Assembly (NCBI RefSeq): GCF_018780075.1
Contig: NZ_JADMKB010000014.1
Span: 1 to 63,921, forward strand
DNA from: Hydrogenophaga sp.
Lineage (GTDB): Bacteria > Pseudomonadota > Gammaproteobacteria > Burkholderiales > Burkholderiaceae_C
Direction: 5' to 3'
Length of the DNA stretch: 63,921 nucleotides
Made by a program: the position numbers and the translations under genes. Each line of letters begins with the position of its first letter. Position 1 is the first letter of the stretch. Below, piece by piece: positions 57,893-63,921 of the stretch. A model generated the notes under the pieces. That model had not been told where the DNA came from, searched no databases, and was given only the letters and a program-made list of their open reading frames with translations.

Positions 57893-59014
57893 GTGAATGC
57901 CCTGACACCACCGCCATCACGCCCCTGGGGCTTGCCCCTGCCGCTGCGCGTGGCGCTCACCCTGTTGCTGGCCTGGGCCGCGGCACGCCTGTGCGTGTGG
58001 TGGCACACGCCCATCCCCTGGATGATCGGCCCGCTGGTGGCGACCGCCCTGGTGTCGGTCATCGGTGCGCCCACCGCCAGCTGGAATCCGTTGCGCAACA
58101 GCGGCCAGTGGGTGATCGGCACCGCCCTGGGCCTGTATTTCACCCCCACCGTTGGCGCGCTGGTGGTGGGGCTGTGGTGGGCGATCGCGCTGGGCATTGC
58201 CTGGGCGCTGGCGCTGGGTCTGGGGTTCGGTGCCTGGCTGCAGCGGGTGCACGCCCGGCAGCTGGACCACCTGAGCCCGGCCGAGCTGCGCAGCACCACC
58301 TACTTCGCGGGGGCGATCGGTGGCGCGTCGGAGATGACGCTGATCGCCGAGCGGCACGGCGCGCGCACCGACCTGGTGGCGGCGGCGCACAGCCTGCGCG
58401 TGCTGCTGGTGACGCTCACGATTCCCTTCGGCATGCAGGCCTGGGGCGTGGCGGGCATCGATCTCGCGCCCCCCGGCGCGCGTGAGGTCTTGCCCGGCGG
58501 GCTCGCGCTGCTGACGGCCCTGACGCTGGTGGGCATCCTGGTGATGCGCCGGCTCGGGCGGGCCAACCCCTGGTTCATGGGGGCCTTGCTGGTCACCATG
58601 GGGCTGACCCTGTCGGGGGTCACGCTCTCGGCGATTCCCCCGGGGCTCAGCGCGGCGGCGCAGCTGGTGATCGGCGTCAGCCTGGGGGTGCGTTTCACCC
58701 CGGCGTTCGTGCACACGGCGCCGCGCTGGCTGGCCTCGGTCGCGTTCGCCAGTGTGTTCATGATGGCCGTGTGCGCGGGCTTCGCCTGGCTGCTGTCCTG
58801 GGCGTCGGGCCTGCACCCGGCCACGCTGATCCTGGGCACCTCGCCCGGCGGCATCGCCGAGATGGCGATCACCGCCAAGGTGTTGCAGCTCGGGGTGCCC
58901 ATGGTCACCGCGTTCCAGGTGTGTCGCCTGGTCGCCGTGCTGGTGCTGGCCGAGCCGGTGTACCGGGCGTGGGTGGTGCCCCGCGTCAGTGGCGGAAGCG
59001 ACCTTCGCGGGTGA
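57893..59014 (+). CDS. AbrB-family membrane protein (putative transporter)
   Basis: 373 aa from a GTG start. About ten helices in two repeats with the family blocks HTPIPWMIGPLVATAL, YFAGAIGGASEMTLIAERHG, LGTSPGGIAEMAITAKVLQL and FQVCRLVAVLVLAEP. These proteins are often annotated as "ammonia monooxygenase" or AbrB-like, both misleading; they are membrane proteins of unknown substrate, some controlling small RNA-like networks. The C-terminus overlaps the convergent binding-protein gene by 29 bases (58986-59014). Confidence 0.88.
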   Translation: MNALTPPPSRPWGLPLPLRVALTLLLAWAAARLCVWWHTPIPWMIGPLVATALVSVIGAPTASWNPLRNSGQWVIGTALGLYFTPTVGALVVGLWWAIALGIAWALALGLGFGAWLQRVHARQLDHLSPAELRSTTYFAGAIGGASEMTLIAERHGARTDLVAAAHSLRVLLVTLTIPFGMQAWGVAGIDLAPPGAREVLPGGLALLTALTLVGILVMRRLGRANPWFMGALLVTMGLTLSGVTLSAIPPGLSAAAQLVIGVSLGVRFTPAFVHTAPRWLASVAFASVFMMAVCAGFAWLLSWASGLHPATLILGTSPGGIAEMAITAKVLQLGVPMVTAFQVCRLVAVLVLAEPVYRAWVVPRVSGGSDLRG

Positions 59015-60134
59015 CGATGGCGAGATCGACCCAGTCCAGTCCCGTGTGGGCCTTGTCGCTGTAGGTCAACTGCAGGCCCTCGATGCTGATGGCGGCGTTG
59101 TTCAGCCCCTCGACAAAGCTGCGACGGGTCGGTTGGCGTCCGGCCAGTTGCAGGGCTTCCACCAGCGCACGCGCAGTGACATAGCCCTCCAGGCTGCCAT
59201 AGGAAAATTCCTGCCCGGGCTTGCTCGCGGCGAAGGCGTCCTGGTAGGCGCGGGTGATGGCGGTCTTGCGCTCCCAGGGGCTGGGCATGACCTGCGAAAA
59301 GGTCATGCCATGGGCCAGATTGCCCAGGTGCCGGGCGAGTTGCGTCGAGCCGGAATTCACCCCGAAAAACGCGGTGCTCAGGCCTTGGGCGCGCGCCTGG
59401 CGGATGAATTTTTCATAGACACCGATGCCCCCGTGGTTGAAGACCACCTGCGCGCCGCTGGCTTTCAGCTGCGTCACCAGCGAGGCGATGCCGTTGGCGT
59501 CGATGTCCGATTTGAACGGCATGTCGGCCACCAGCTCCATGCCTGCCGACCGAGCCAGGGCCTGGACGTTGGCGAGGTGTTCCCTGCCGTTGCCGGAGTC
59601 GGAGCGCAGAAAGCCCACGCGCCGCATGCCCAGGCTCTTGGCGTATTTCAGGAGGCTGTCGAATTCCTCCTTGTGCTCCGCGCGCACGGGGAACACCAGC
59701 GGTTGAAAGGGCGTGCGCAGCGCGGGCGCACCCGCCATCGGCCCGAAGAAGGGCACCTGTTGTGCCGTGGTGACGTTCATCACCGCGGTCGACGGTCCCC
59801 CCTCGATCGAGCCGAACACCAGAAACACCTTGTGTTGCTCGATCAAGGCCTTCGCGTTGGCCTCGGCCTGCGTGGCCTGGTTGTTGTCGTCGAGCACCTT
59901 CAGGGCGATCTGGCGCCCGTGCACGCCGCCGCGGCGATTGACCAAGTCAAAGTACGAACGGGCGCCGTCGATCACGGCCGTGCCGTAGTCGTTCTTGCCG
60001 CCCTCCAGCGTGATCGACTGGCCGATCAGCAACTGGCGGGCATCGACGCCGTCTTCGGCATGGACCCCCTGCAACAAGCCGGCCCACCCCAACAAGGTGG
60101 CGATCAGAGCGCGTGAAATAGAGGCTGGGTTCAT
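58986..60134 (-). CDS. Liv-type ABC transporter substrate-binding protein
   Basis: 382 aa with a signal peptide (ISRALIATLLGWAGLLQGVH, cut near HAED). The type I periplasmic-binding fold opens QLLIGQSITLEGGKNDYGTA and includes IALKVLDDNNQATQAEANAK and VFLVFGSIEGGPSTAVMNVT. Members bind branched-chain amino acids, amides, aromatic acids or urea. The transporter genes livHMGF are absent here. The gene ends within the 3' end of the AbrB-type gene. Upstream lies a minus-strand terminator and repeat from the DUF3567 gene, so it has its own promoter. Confidence 0.9.
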   Translation of the reverse strand: MNPASISRALIATLLGWAGLLQGVHAEDGVDARQLLIGQSITLEGGKNDYGTAVIDGARSYFDLVNRRGGVHGRQIALKVLDDNNQATQAEANAKALIEQHKVFLVFGSIEGGPSTAVMNVTTAQQVPFFGPMAGAPALRTPFQPLVFPVRAEHKEEFDSLLKYAKSLGMRRVGFLRSDSGNGREHLANVQALARSAGMELVADMPFKSDIDANGIASLVTQLKASGAQVVFNHGGIGVYEKFIRQARAQGLSTAFFGVNSGSTQLARHLGNLAHGMTFSQVMPSPWERKTAITRAYQDAFAASKPGQEFSYGSLEGYVTARALVEALQLAGRQPTRRSFVEGLNNAAISIEGLQLTYSDKAHTGLDWVDLAIVTREGRFRH

Positions 60135-60228
60135 GTGGGTGACAGGTGTTTGAAACCCTCAGGCTCCCACACCGGCGGCGCCCTGTCTGTGATCTGGGTC
60201 ACTTCCACCGCATGCCCCATGGCTTTGC

Positions 60229-60256
60229 CCAAGAAAAAGCCCGGCGAAACCGGGCT
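60229..60256 (-). terminator. Rho-independent terminator downstream of the DUF3567 gene
   Basis: On the minus strand AGCCCGG-TTTCG-CCGGGCT (60256-60238) is a perfect 7-bp stem with a 5-base loop, followed by TTTTTCTT (to 60231). It is the only clear hairpin-plus-T-tract in the window, and would stop transcripts coming from the gene at 60654. Confidence 0.7.
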
Positions 60257-60280
60257 GTGGGAGCGAAGGGAAGCTTTCAA

Positions 60281-60364
60281 GGATGCCGCGGATCTGGCTC
60301 CGCCAGTCCGCAGGCATCGCCCCCTGGGGGGTGACGCGCCCTAAGGCGCGGCGCGGGGGGAGCC
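60281..60364 (-). repeat. 3'-end GC-rich hairpin element, copy 7
   Basis: It follows the stop (60370) of the DUF3567 gene. In transcript direction: CTCCCCCCGCGCCGCGCC, TTAGGGCGCGTCACCCCCCA, GGGGGCGATGCC, then TGCGGACTGGCGGAGCCAGA and TCCGCGGCATCC. The distal hairpin has changed in sequence (TGGC-GGA-GCCA) while keeping its pairing, which suggests the structure rather than the sequence matters. Confidence 0.8.
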
Positions 60365-60369
60365 AAATG

Positions 60370-60654
60370 TCAATGCATCACCACCGGCATCTGTGCCAGC
60401 GAGGCATACCCCTCGAGCGTGTCTTCGACCTCCTCCTGCGAGGGGGTGTTCTGCTGCCAGGCGGTGATCTGGATCTGGAACATCTCGGCCCAGGAGCCGT
60501 CGAGGTACACCTCTTTGCCCGAGCGTTTGTCCACGATCTCAAAACCGTGGCGCGGGATCTGTGGGCCGGCCAGCCGTTCGGCCTCGTCGTCTTCCGGCGC
60601 GTTGGCCAGGATGTGGACGACGGCAAAGGCATCCGAGTCGTAGAGCATGTGCAT
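60370..60654 (-). CDS. DUF3567 family protein
   Basis: 94 aa; start MHMLYDSDAFAVVHI at 60654, preceded by AGGAAGGAA. The opening and the block GFEIVDKRSGKEVYLDGSWA match DUF3567, a small cytoplasmic family known to me only from Burkholderiales-type bacteria. It is acidic and without membrane segments. The function is unknown. It is followed by a 3'-end repeat and then a strong terminator. Confidence 0.8.
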   Translation of the reverse strand: MHMLYDSDAFAVVHILANAPEDDEAERLAGPQIPRHGFEIVDKRSGKEVYLDGSWAEMFQIQITAWQQNTPSQEEVEDTLEGYASLAQMPVVMH

Positions 60655-60815
60655 GACTGAAATTCCTTCCTGTTGGGAAACCGTTGTGCCTGATGTCACT
60701 TATATCGGCAAATGGTTGGCGGGCTACAGCCCCCCTGGCCATTTAGATGGTCCCACCGGGAGAAGATTCAAGATGCGTGTGTTTTTAAGCACAGTTCCGG
60801 GCTTCAGCGGCCGCC

Positions 60816-62084
60816 TCAGTGGACCGTGGGCGTGGTCCCGGACGGCAGCAGGGCCGGCAGCTCATCCAGCTTCATGTCCACAAAGTCACCGTTCTGTTCG
60901 GTGATGCGCAGCCTCACCGGCAGGTGCGCCAGGCTGGGCGCCAGCCAGACCTCGACCTTGCGGTCGAACTCGCGCCTCGGGCTGCGGGTCAGCTTGCGGG
61001 TCACCACGTCGCCCGCAGGCAAGCTCTCGGTCGCCTGCGACCCGACCTGGAACAGCCACACCTCGGCCATGTCGATGCTGCTCACCGGCAGACGCAGGGT
61101 CTGCCCCTCGGCGTAGGCGTCCGGGCGGGCGTTGAACAGGCCGGCGAGCTGGAAGTTGACCGACAGCCGGTCCTGCATGCCCGGCAGCAGCACGGCGTCG
61201 GGTGCGTTGTTGCTGTAGCGGACCTTGGCGCTGGCGCGTTCGAAGTGCGCGGCCCGCTCGCTGCGGCTGCGGTCGGTGAAACGGTCCGGGGCGAGGCCCT
61301 TGTCGTTGAGGCCGCCCATGCTTGTCTGGCCTCGGCTGCCCAGGAACAGCGCCTTGACCGACATGCTGGCTTCGTACTGGGTTCCGCTGTTGGTCCAGTC
61401 CAGGCGACCGGCGGCGGTGTAGTTGAAGCCCTTGGCCAGACCCTTCACGTCGTATTTGAGCTGCGCGCTGGGGGGCGCCACGGCCGGCGCCAGGCTGGCG
61501 TCGGACACCCCGACCCCCGCGCCCCGCACCGTGCCCGCAGCGACCTGTGTGCCGGCGGGCAGGTCCGACACCGGGGGCTGCGGCGCAACCGGTGGCTCCG
61601 GCACCGGTTCCGGCGGGGGCACCATGGCGACCTCGGTGGAGGGCATCTCGATCACCGGTTCGGTGCTCACGGTCTCGGGCACGGGTTCGATCGGTGCTTC
61701 AACCACCGGCTCGACCTGCTCGGGTTCCGGCTCGGGCTGGGGCGGTGGGGGCTTCTTGACGACCTTGGGTGGCGGCTCGGGCACGGGTTCGGGTTCCGGC
61801 GCCTTGGGCACGATCCAGCGCACCCGGCTGGTGCGAACCGGTTCGGGCAACGCCGGCTCGGGTGCTGCGTCGGCCGTGACGGTTGGTGTCGCCTGGGCCG
61901 GCGCCGCACCCGACAGCTCCGCTTCCGGGGCGGCGAACATGTCCAGCGAAAAGCCCGAGAGACCACCGCTCAGCAGGCTCAGGTGCGCCAGCAGCACGCC
62001 GGTGCCCAGCCCCAGCAGCACGCGGCCGCGCGGCGCGGCTTCGCCTGGTCGGGCGGGCTGGAAGGGCGGCTCGGACGCGTTCAT
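60816..62084 (-). CDS. DUF3108 protein with TonB-like proline-rich region
   Basis: 422 aa. After a cytoplasmic N-terminus an uncleaved helix (about 24-48, VLLGLGTGVLLAHLSLLSGG) anchors the protein. A Pro/Glu/Val-rich stretch (about 90-190, many PEP and PPP runs) would span the periplasm as in TonB. The C-terminal DUF3108 domain (about 215-415) opens QLKYDVKGLAKGFNYTAAGR and ends with VWLAPSLAHLPVRLRITE and a DFVDMKLDEL block, as in that family. Its function is unknown; lipid or lipoprotein binding is suspected for the fold. It starts two bases after the IclR gene stop, so both are one transcript. Confidence 0.85.
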   Translation of the reverse strand: MNASEPPFQPARPGEAAPRGRVLLGLGTGVLLAHLSLLSGGLSGFSLDMFAAPEAELSGAAPAQATPTVTADAAPEPALPEPVRTSRVRWIVPKAPEPEPVPEPPPKVVKKPPPPQPEPEPEQVEPVVEAPIEPVPETVSTEPVIEMPSTEVAMVPPPEPVPEPPVAPQPPVSDLPAGTQVAAGTVRGAGVGVSDASLAPAVAPPSAQLKYDVKGLAKGFNYTAAGRLDWTNSGTQYEASMSVKALFLGSRGQTSMGGLNDKGLAPDRFTDRSRSERAAHFERASAKVRYSNNAPDAVLLPGMQDRLSVNFQLAGLFNARPDAYAEGQTLRLPVSSIDMAEVWLFQVGSQATESLPAGDVVTRKLTRSPRREFDRKVEVWLAPSLAHLPVRLRITEQNGDFVDMKLDELPALLPSGTTPTVH

Positions 62085-62086
62085 GG

Positions 62087-62968
62087 TCAGGCGGGCAGGC
62101 GGTGGCCGAGGTCGGCGCTGAGTTGTTGCGCACAGCGCTTCAACGCGCGGGCCGGTGCGCCGGTCCACTCGGTGTCGAGCGTGGCCACCGAACCGAGCAC
62201 CACGAGGCCCATCGCCAGGCGGCCCTGAGCGTCAAAGACCGGGGCACAGAAACCGCCCACACCGGGCAGCAGGCTGTGCACCACGCGTCCCAGGCCCTGG
62301 GCACGGGTCTCTTCCAGAATGGCCTGCACGTCCTGCAGCGTCTGCGGCACGTCCACCAGCGGCAGGCCACTGCGCGGCATCTTCTTCACGCGGGCCAGTT
62401 CCTCGCGGATCATCGGCGCGATGCGCTGGGCGTCGCGCCCCTCTTGCCCCATGAAGGCCGCAAAGCAGCGCCCGGTGGCGGAGGTGAGCAGGGGCATCAC
62501 ATCGCCCAGCCGCAGCGTGACCGGCACGGTCTGCGGCGCTTCGCTCCAGTGCACCATGGTCGGCCCCTGGTTGCCCCAGACGGCGATGGCCAGCGTGTGG
62601 CCGGTTTCGGCCAGCAGGCCGTCGATGCGCTCGCGCGCCAGCTTCACCGCGTCCAGCCGGCTCAGGCTGGCCAGGCCCAGGCGCAGCGCGGCCGGGCCGA
62701 GGTCGTAGCGCGTGCTCGCCGGGTCCTGCATCACCAGGCCCATGCGCTGGAAGCTCACGAGGTAGCGGTGGGCTTTGGCGGCGCTCATGCCGGCGGCGGC
62801 GGCCAGGTCGCGCAGCATCAGTGCGCCGGGGGCTTGCGACAGGGCGTTGAGCAGTTCGAAGCCGACCTCGACCGACTGGATGCCGGCGCGCAGGTGGTCG
62901 GTGTCGTTGGCCGACGTTTCTCGGTGGGCGGGTGACTTCGGCGTGGCGGGGGATTTCGCTGCGGGCAT
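62087..62968 (-). CDS. IclR-family regulator
   Basis: 293 aa. A Ser/Pro/Lys-rich N-terminus of about 25 residues is followed by the winged HTH (about 32-95, ALMLRDLAAAAGMSAAKAHR) and an IclR ligand domain (about 110-285) with the conserved CFAAFMG-type segment TSATGRCFAAFMGQEGRDAQ. It is divergent from the fumarylacetoacetate-hydrolase family gene across 167 bases that hold a near-perfect inverted repeat. It probably controls an aromatic- or ketoacid-degradation operon running off the right edge. Confidence 0.92.
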   Translation of the reverse strand: MPAAKSPATPKSPAHRETSANDTDHLRAGIQSVEVGFELLNALSQAPGALMLRDLAAAAGMSAAKAHRYLVSFQRMGLVMQDPASTRYDLGPAALRLGLASLSRLDAVKLARERIDGLLAETGHTLAIAVWGNQGPTMVHWSEAPQTVPVTLRLGDVMPLLTSATGRCFAAFMGQEGRDAQRIAPMIREELARVKKMPRSGLPLVDVPQTLQDVQAILEETRAQGLGRVVHSLLPGVGGFCAPVFDAQGRLAMGLVVLGSVATLDTEWTGAPARALKRCAQQLSADLGHRLPA

Positions 62969-63065
62969 GGGTGTGAGGCGGCTGTCGGTGCTTGGGGCAT
63001 GCTCAAACCCGGTGTTTCAGGGTGGGATTGCACGCTGGTCGGCGCGTTGATCTAGAATCCAGTTT

Positions 63066-63107
63066 TTACGTATAGGTTAATCAATTTCACTATTCGTAAT
63101 TTCGAAA
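63066..63107. promoter_or_regulatory. Candidate IclR operator
   Basis: TTACGTATAG (63066-63075) and CTATTCGTAA (63090-63099) form an inverted repeat with 9 of 10 matches and a 14-base spacer. A second, overlapping imperfect palindrome TTCGTAATTTCGAA lies at 63093-63106 and resembles the TTCG...CGAA pattern of IclR sites. The stretch is markedly AT-rich for this genome. Confidence 0.55.
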
Positions 63108-63135
63108 CAACGCCATGCGGCAGCAGGAGACTTGA

Positions 63136-63921
63136 ATGAAACTCGCCACTTACAAAGACGGATCACGCGACGGGCAACTGGTGGTGGTCTCGCGCGACCT
63201 CTCGACCGCCCATTATGCGACGGGCATCGCCACCAAGTTGCAGCAGGTGCTGGACGACTGGAACTTCCTCAGCCCCCAGCTGCACGACCTGTATGTCACG
63301 CTGAATCAGGGCAAGGCGCGCCATGCGTTTCCCTTTGATCCGGCCATGTGCATGGCGCCGCTGCCGCGCGCCTACCAGTGGGCCGACGGCTCGGCCTACC
63401 TGAACCACGTCGAGCTGGTGCGCGCTGCCCGCCACAGCGAGGTGCCGGCCACCTTCTACAGCGACCCACTGATGTACCAGGGCGGCAGCGACGACTTCAT
63501 CGGTCCGCGCGACGACGTGGTGGTGCCGAGTGAAGACTTCGGCATCGACTTCGAGGCCGAGATCGCTGTGGTCACGGGCGACGTGTCCATGGGCTGCACG
63601 CCCGAGCAGGCGCTCGACGGCATCCGGCTCGTGATGCTCGTCAACGACGTGTCCTTGCGCAACCTGATTCCCAACGAGCTGGCCAAGGGCTTCGGCTTCT
63701 TCCAGAGCAAGCCCGCCACGGCCTTCAGCCCGGTCGCGGTCACGCCCGACGAGCTGGGCGACGCCTGGCAGGGCGGGCGCCTGCACCTCACGCTGCAGTC
63801 CACCTGGAACGGCCGCAAGGTCGGCATGTGCGACGCCGGTCCGGAGATGACCTTCCATTTCGGCCAGCTGATCGCCCACATCGGCAAGACCCGCAACGTG
63901 CGCGCCGGCTCCATCGTCGGC
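63136..63921 (+). CDS. Fumarylacetoacetate hydrolase family protein, N-terminal part, cut by window edge
   Basis: 262 codons are present with no stop; the gene runs off the right edge. Start ATG 63136, preceded by AGGAGA (63126-63131). The opening MKLATYKDGSRDGQLVVVSR and the FAH core FGIDFEAEIAVVTGDV, LVNDVSLRNLIPNE and FQSKPATAFSPVAVTPDELG are characteristic; Glu and Asp of these blocks bind the catalytic Mg or Ca. The family cleaves carbon-carbon bonds of acylpyruvates or isomerises/hydrates ring-cleavage products. It is divergent from and probably controlled by the IclR gene. It is of the longer, about 330-aa bacterial subtype. Confidence 0.88.
   Translation, partial: MKLATYKDGSRDGQLVVVSRDLSTAHYATGIATKLQQVLDDWNFLSPQLHDLYVTLNQGKARHAFPFDPAMCMAPLPRAYQWADGSAYLNHVELVRAARHSEVPATFYSDPLMYQGGSDDFIGPRDDVVVPSEDFGIDFEAEIAVVTGDVSMGCTPEQALDGIRLVMLVNDVSLRNLIPNELAKGFGFFQSKPATAFSPVAVTPDELGDAWQGGRLHLTLQSTWNGRKVGMCDAGPEMTFHFGQLIAHIGKTRNVRAGSIVG

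Noticed and set aside
1..63921. tRNA, rRNA or tmRNA genes, integrases and transposases
   Set aside because: No tRNA-like TTC-G-AAC arm with matching acceptor stem and no DDE or tyrosine-recombinase protein was recognised on either strand.

Overview
The window is a 63.9 kb piece of a GC-rich chromosome, most likely from a betaproteobacterium of the Burkholderiales, family Comamonadaceae (a Hydrogenophaga-, Acidovorax- or Polaromonas-like organism). The reasons are the gene content (orphan Bug/TctC binding proteins, a DUF3567 protein, a PutA without a DNA-binding domain beside an Lrp-type regulator, a pilT-pilU pair beside yggS) and a family of GC-rich 3'-end repeats. No rRNA, tRNA, CRISPR array, integrase or transposase was seen. 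The left edge cuts a sulfatase and the right edge cuts a fumarylacetoacetate-hydrolase family gene.

Left part (1-10.5 kb): a sulfatase with two Bug-type solute-binding proteins and a divergent MarR regulator; an exported glutathione peroxidase; an ornithine cyclodeaminase-like protein; then a tightly overlapping leftward operon TetR - membrane-fusion protein - FtsX-like permease - ABC ATPase - small membrane protein - MipA/OmpV barrel, which reads as a self-regulated trans-envelope export system. From 10.5 to 19.1 kb two paralogous membrane histidine kinases flank a metal-handling cluster (His-rich exported protein, HupE/UreJ-like permease, small periplasmic protein, DMT transporter with a very His-rich tail) and an MFS transporter. 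At 19.1-21.6 kb lies the most accessory-looking locus: a 704-aa protein with an XVIPCD-like C-terminus (type IV secretion toxin-effector signal) and a translationally coupled small gene, probably its immunity protein.

Centre (21.6-39.5 kb): patatin phospholipase, DinG-type helicase, small enzymes, an intradiol dioxygenase-like protein, a Pat-type acyl-CoA synthetase/acetyltransferase, DUF502 protein, then the envelope/replication set rsmI < > yraN-diaA-dolP, a beta-hydroxyacid dehydrogenase, pilU and pilT, yggS and a DUF3617 protein. Right part (39.5-63.9 kb): putR < > putA with repeated operator-like 7-mers, a biotinyl-carboxyltransferase fusion, a seven-PAS histidine kinase with a coupled single-domain response regulator, glcD, hsp20, a GcvA-like LysR gene, purU, an omega-aminotransferase, an SPFH-HTH protein with a double zinc-ribbon membrane partner (YdjI/YdjG-like), a ChaN-like lipoprotein, an AbrB-family permease, a Liv-type binding protein, DUF3567 and DUF3108 proteins, and an IclR regulator divergent from the FAH-family gene.

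A recurring GC-rich hairpin element sits just after a stop codon at seven places and always has the same orientation relative to the gene it follows. This strictly oriented 3' element and the effector/immunity pair are the two observations most worth following up.
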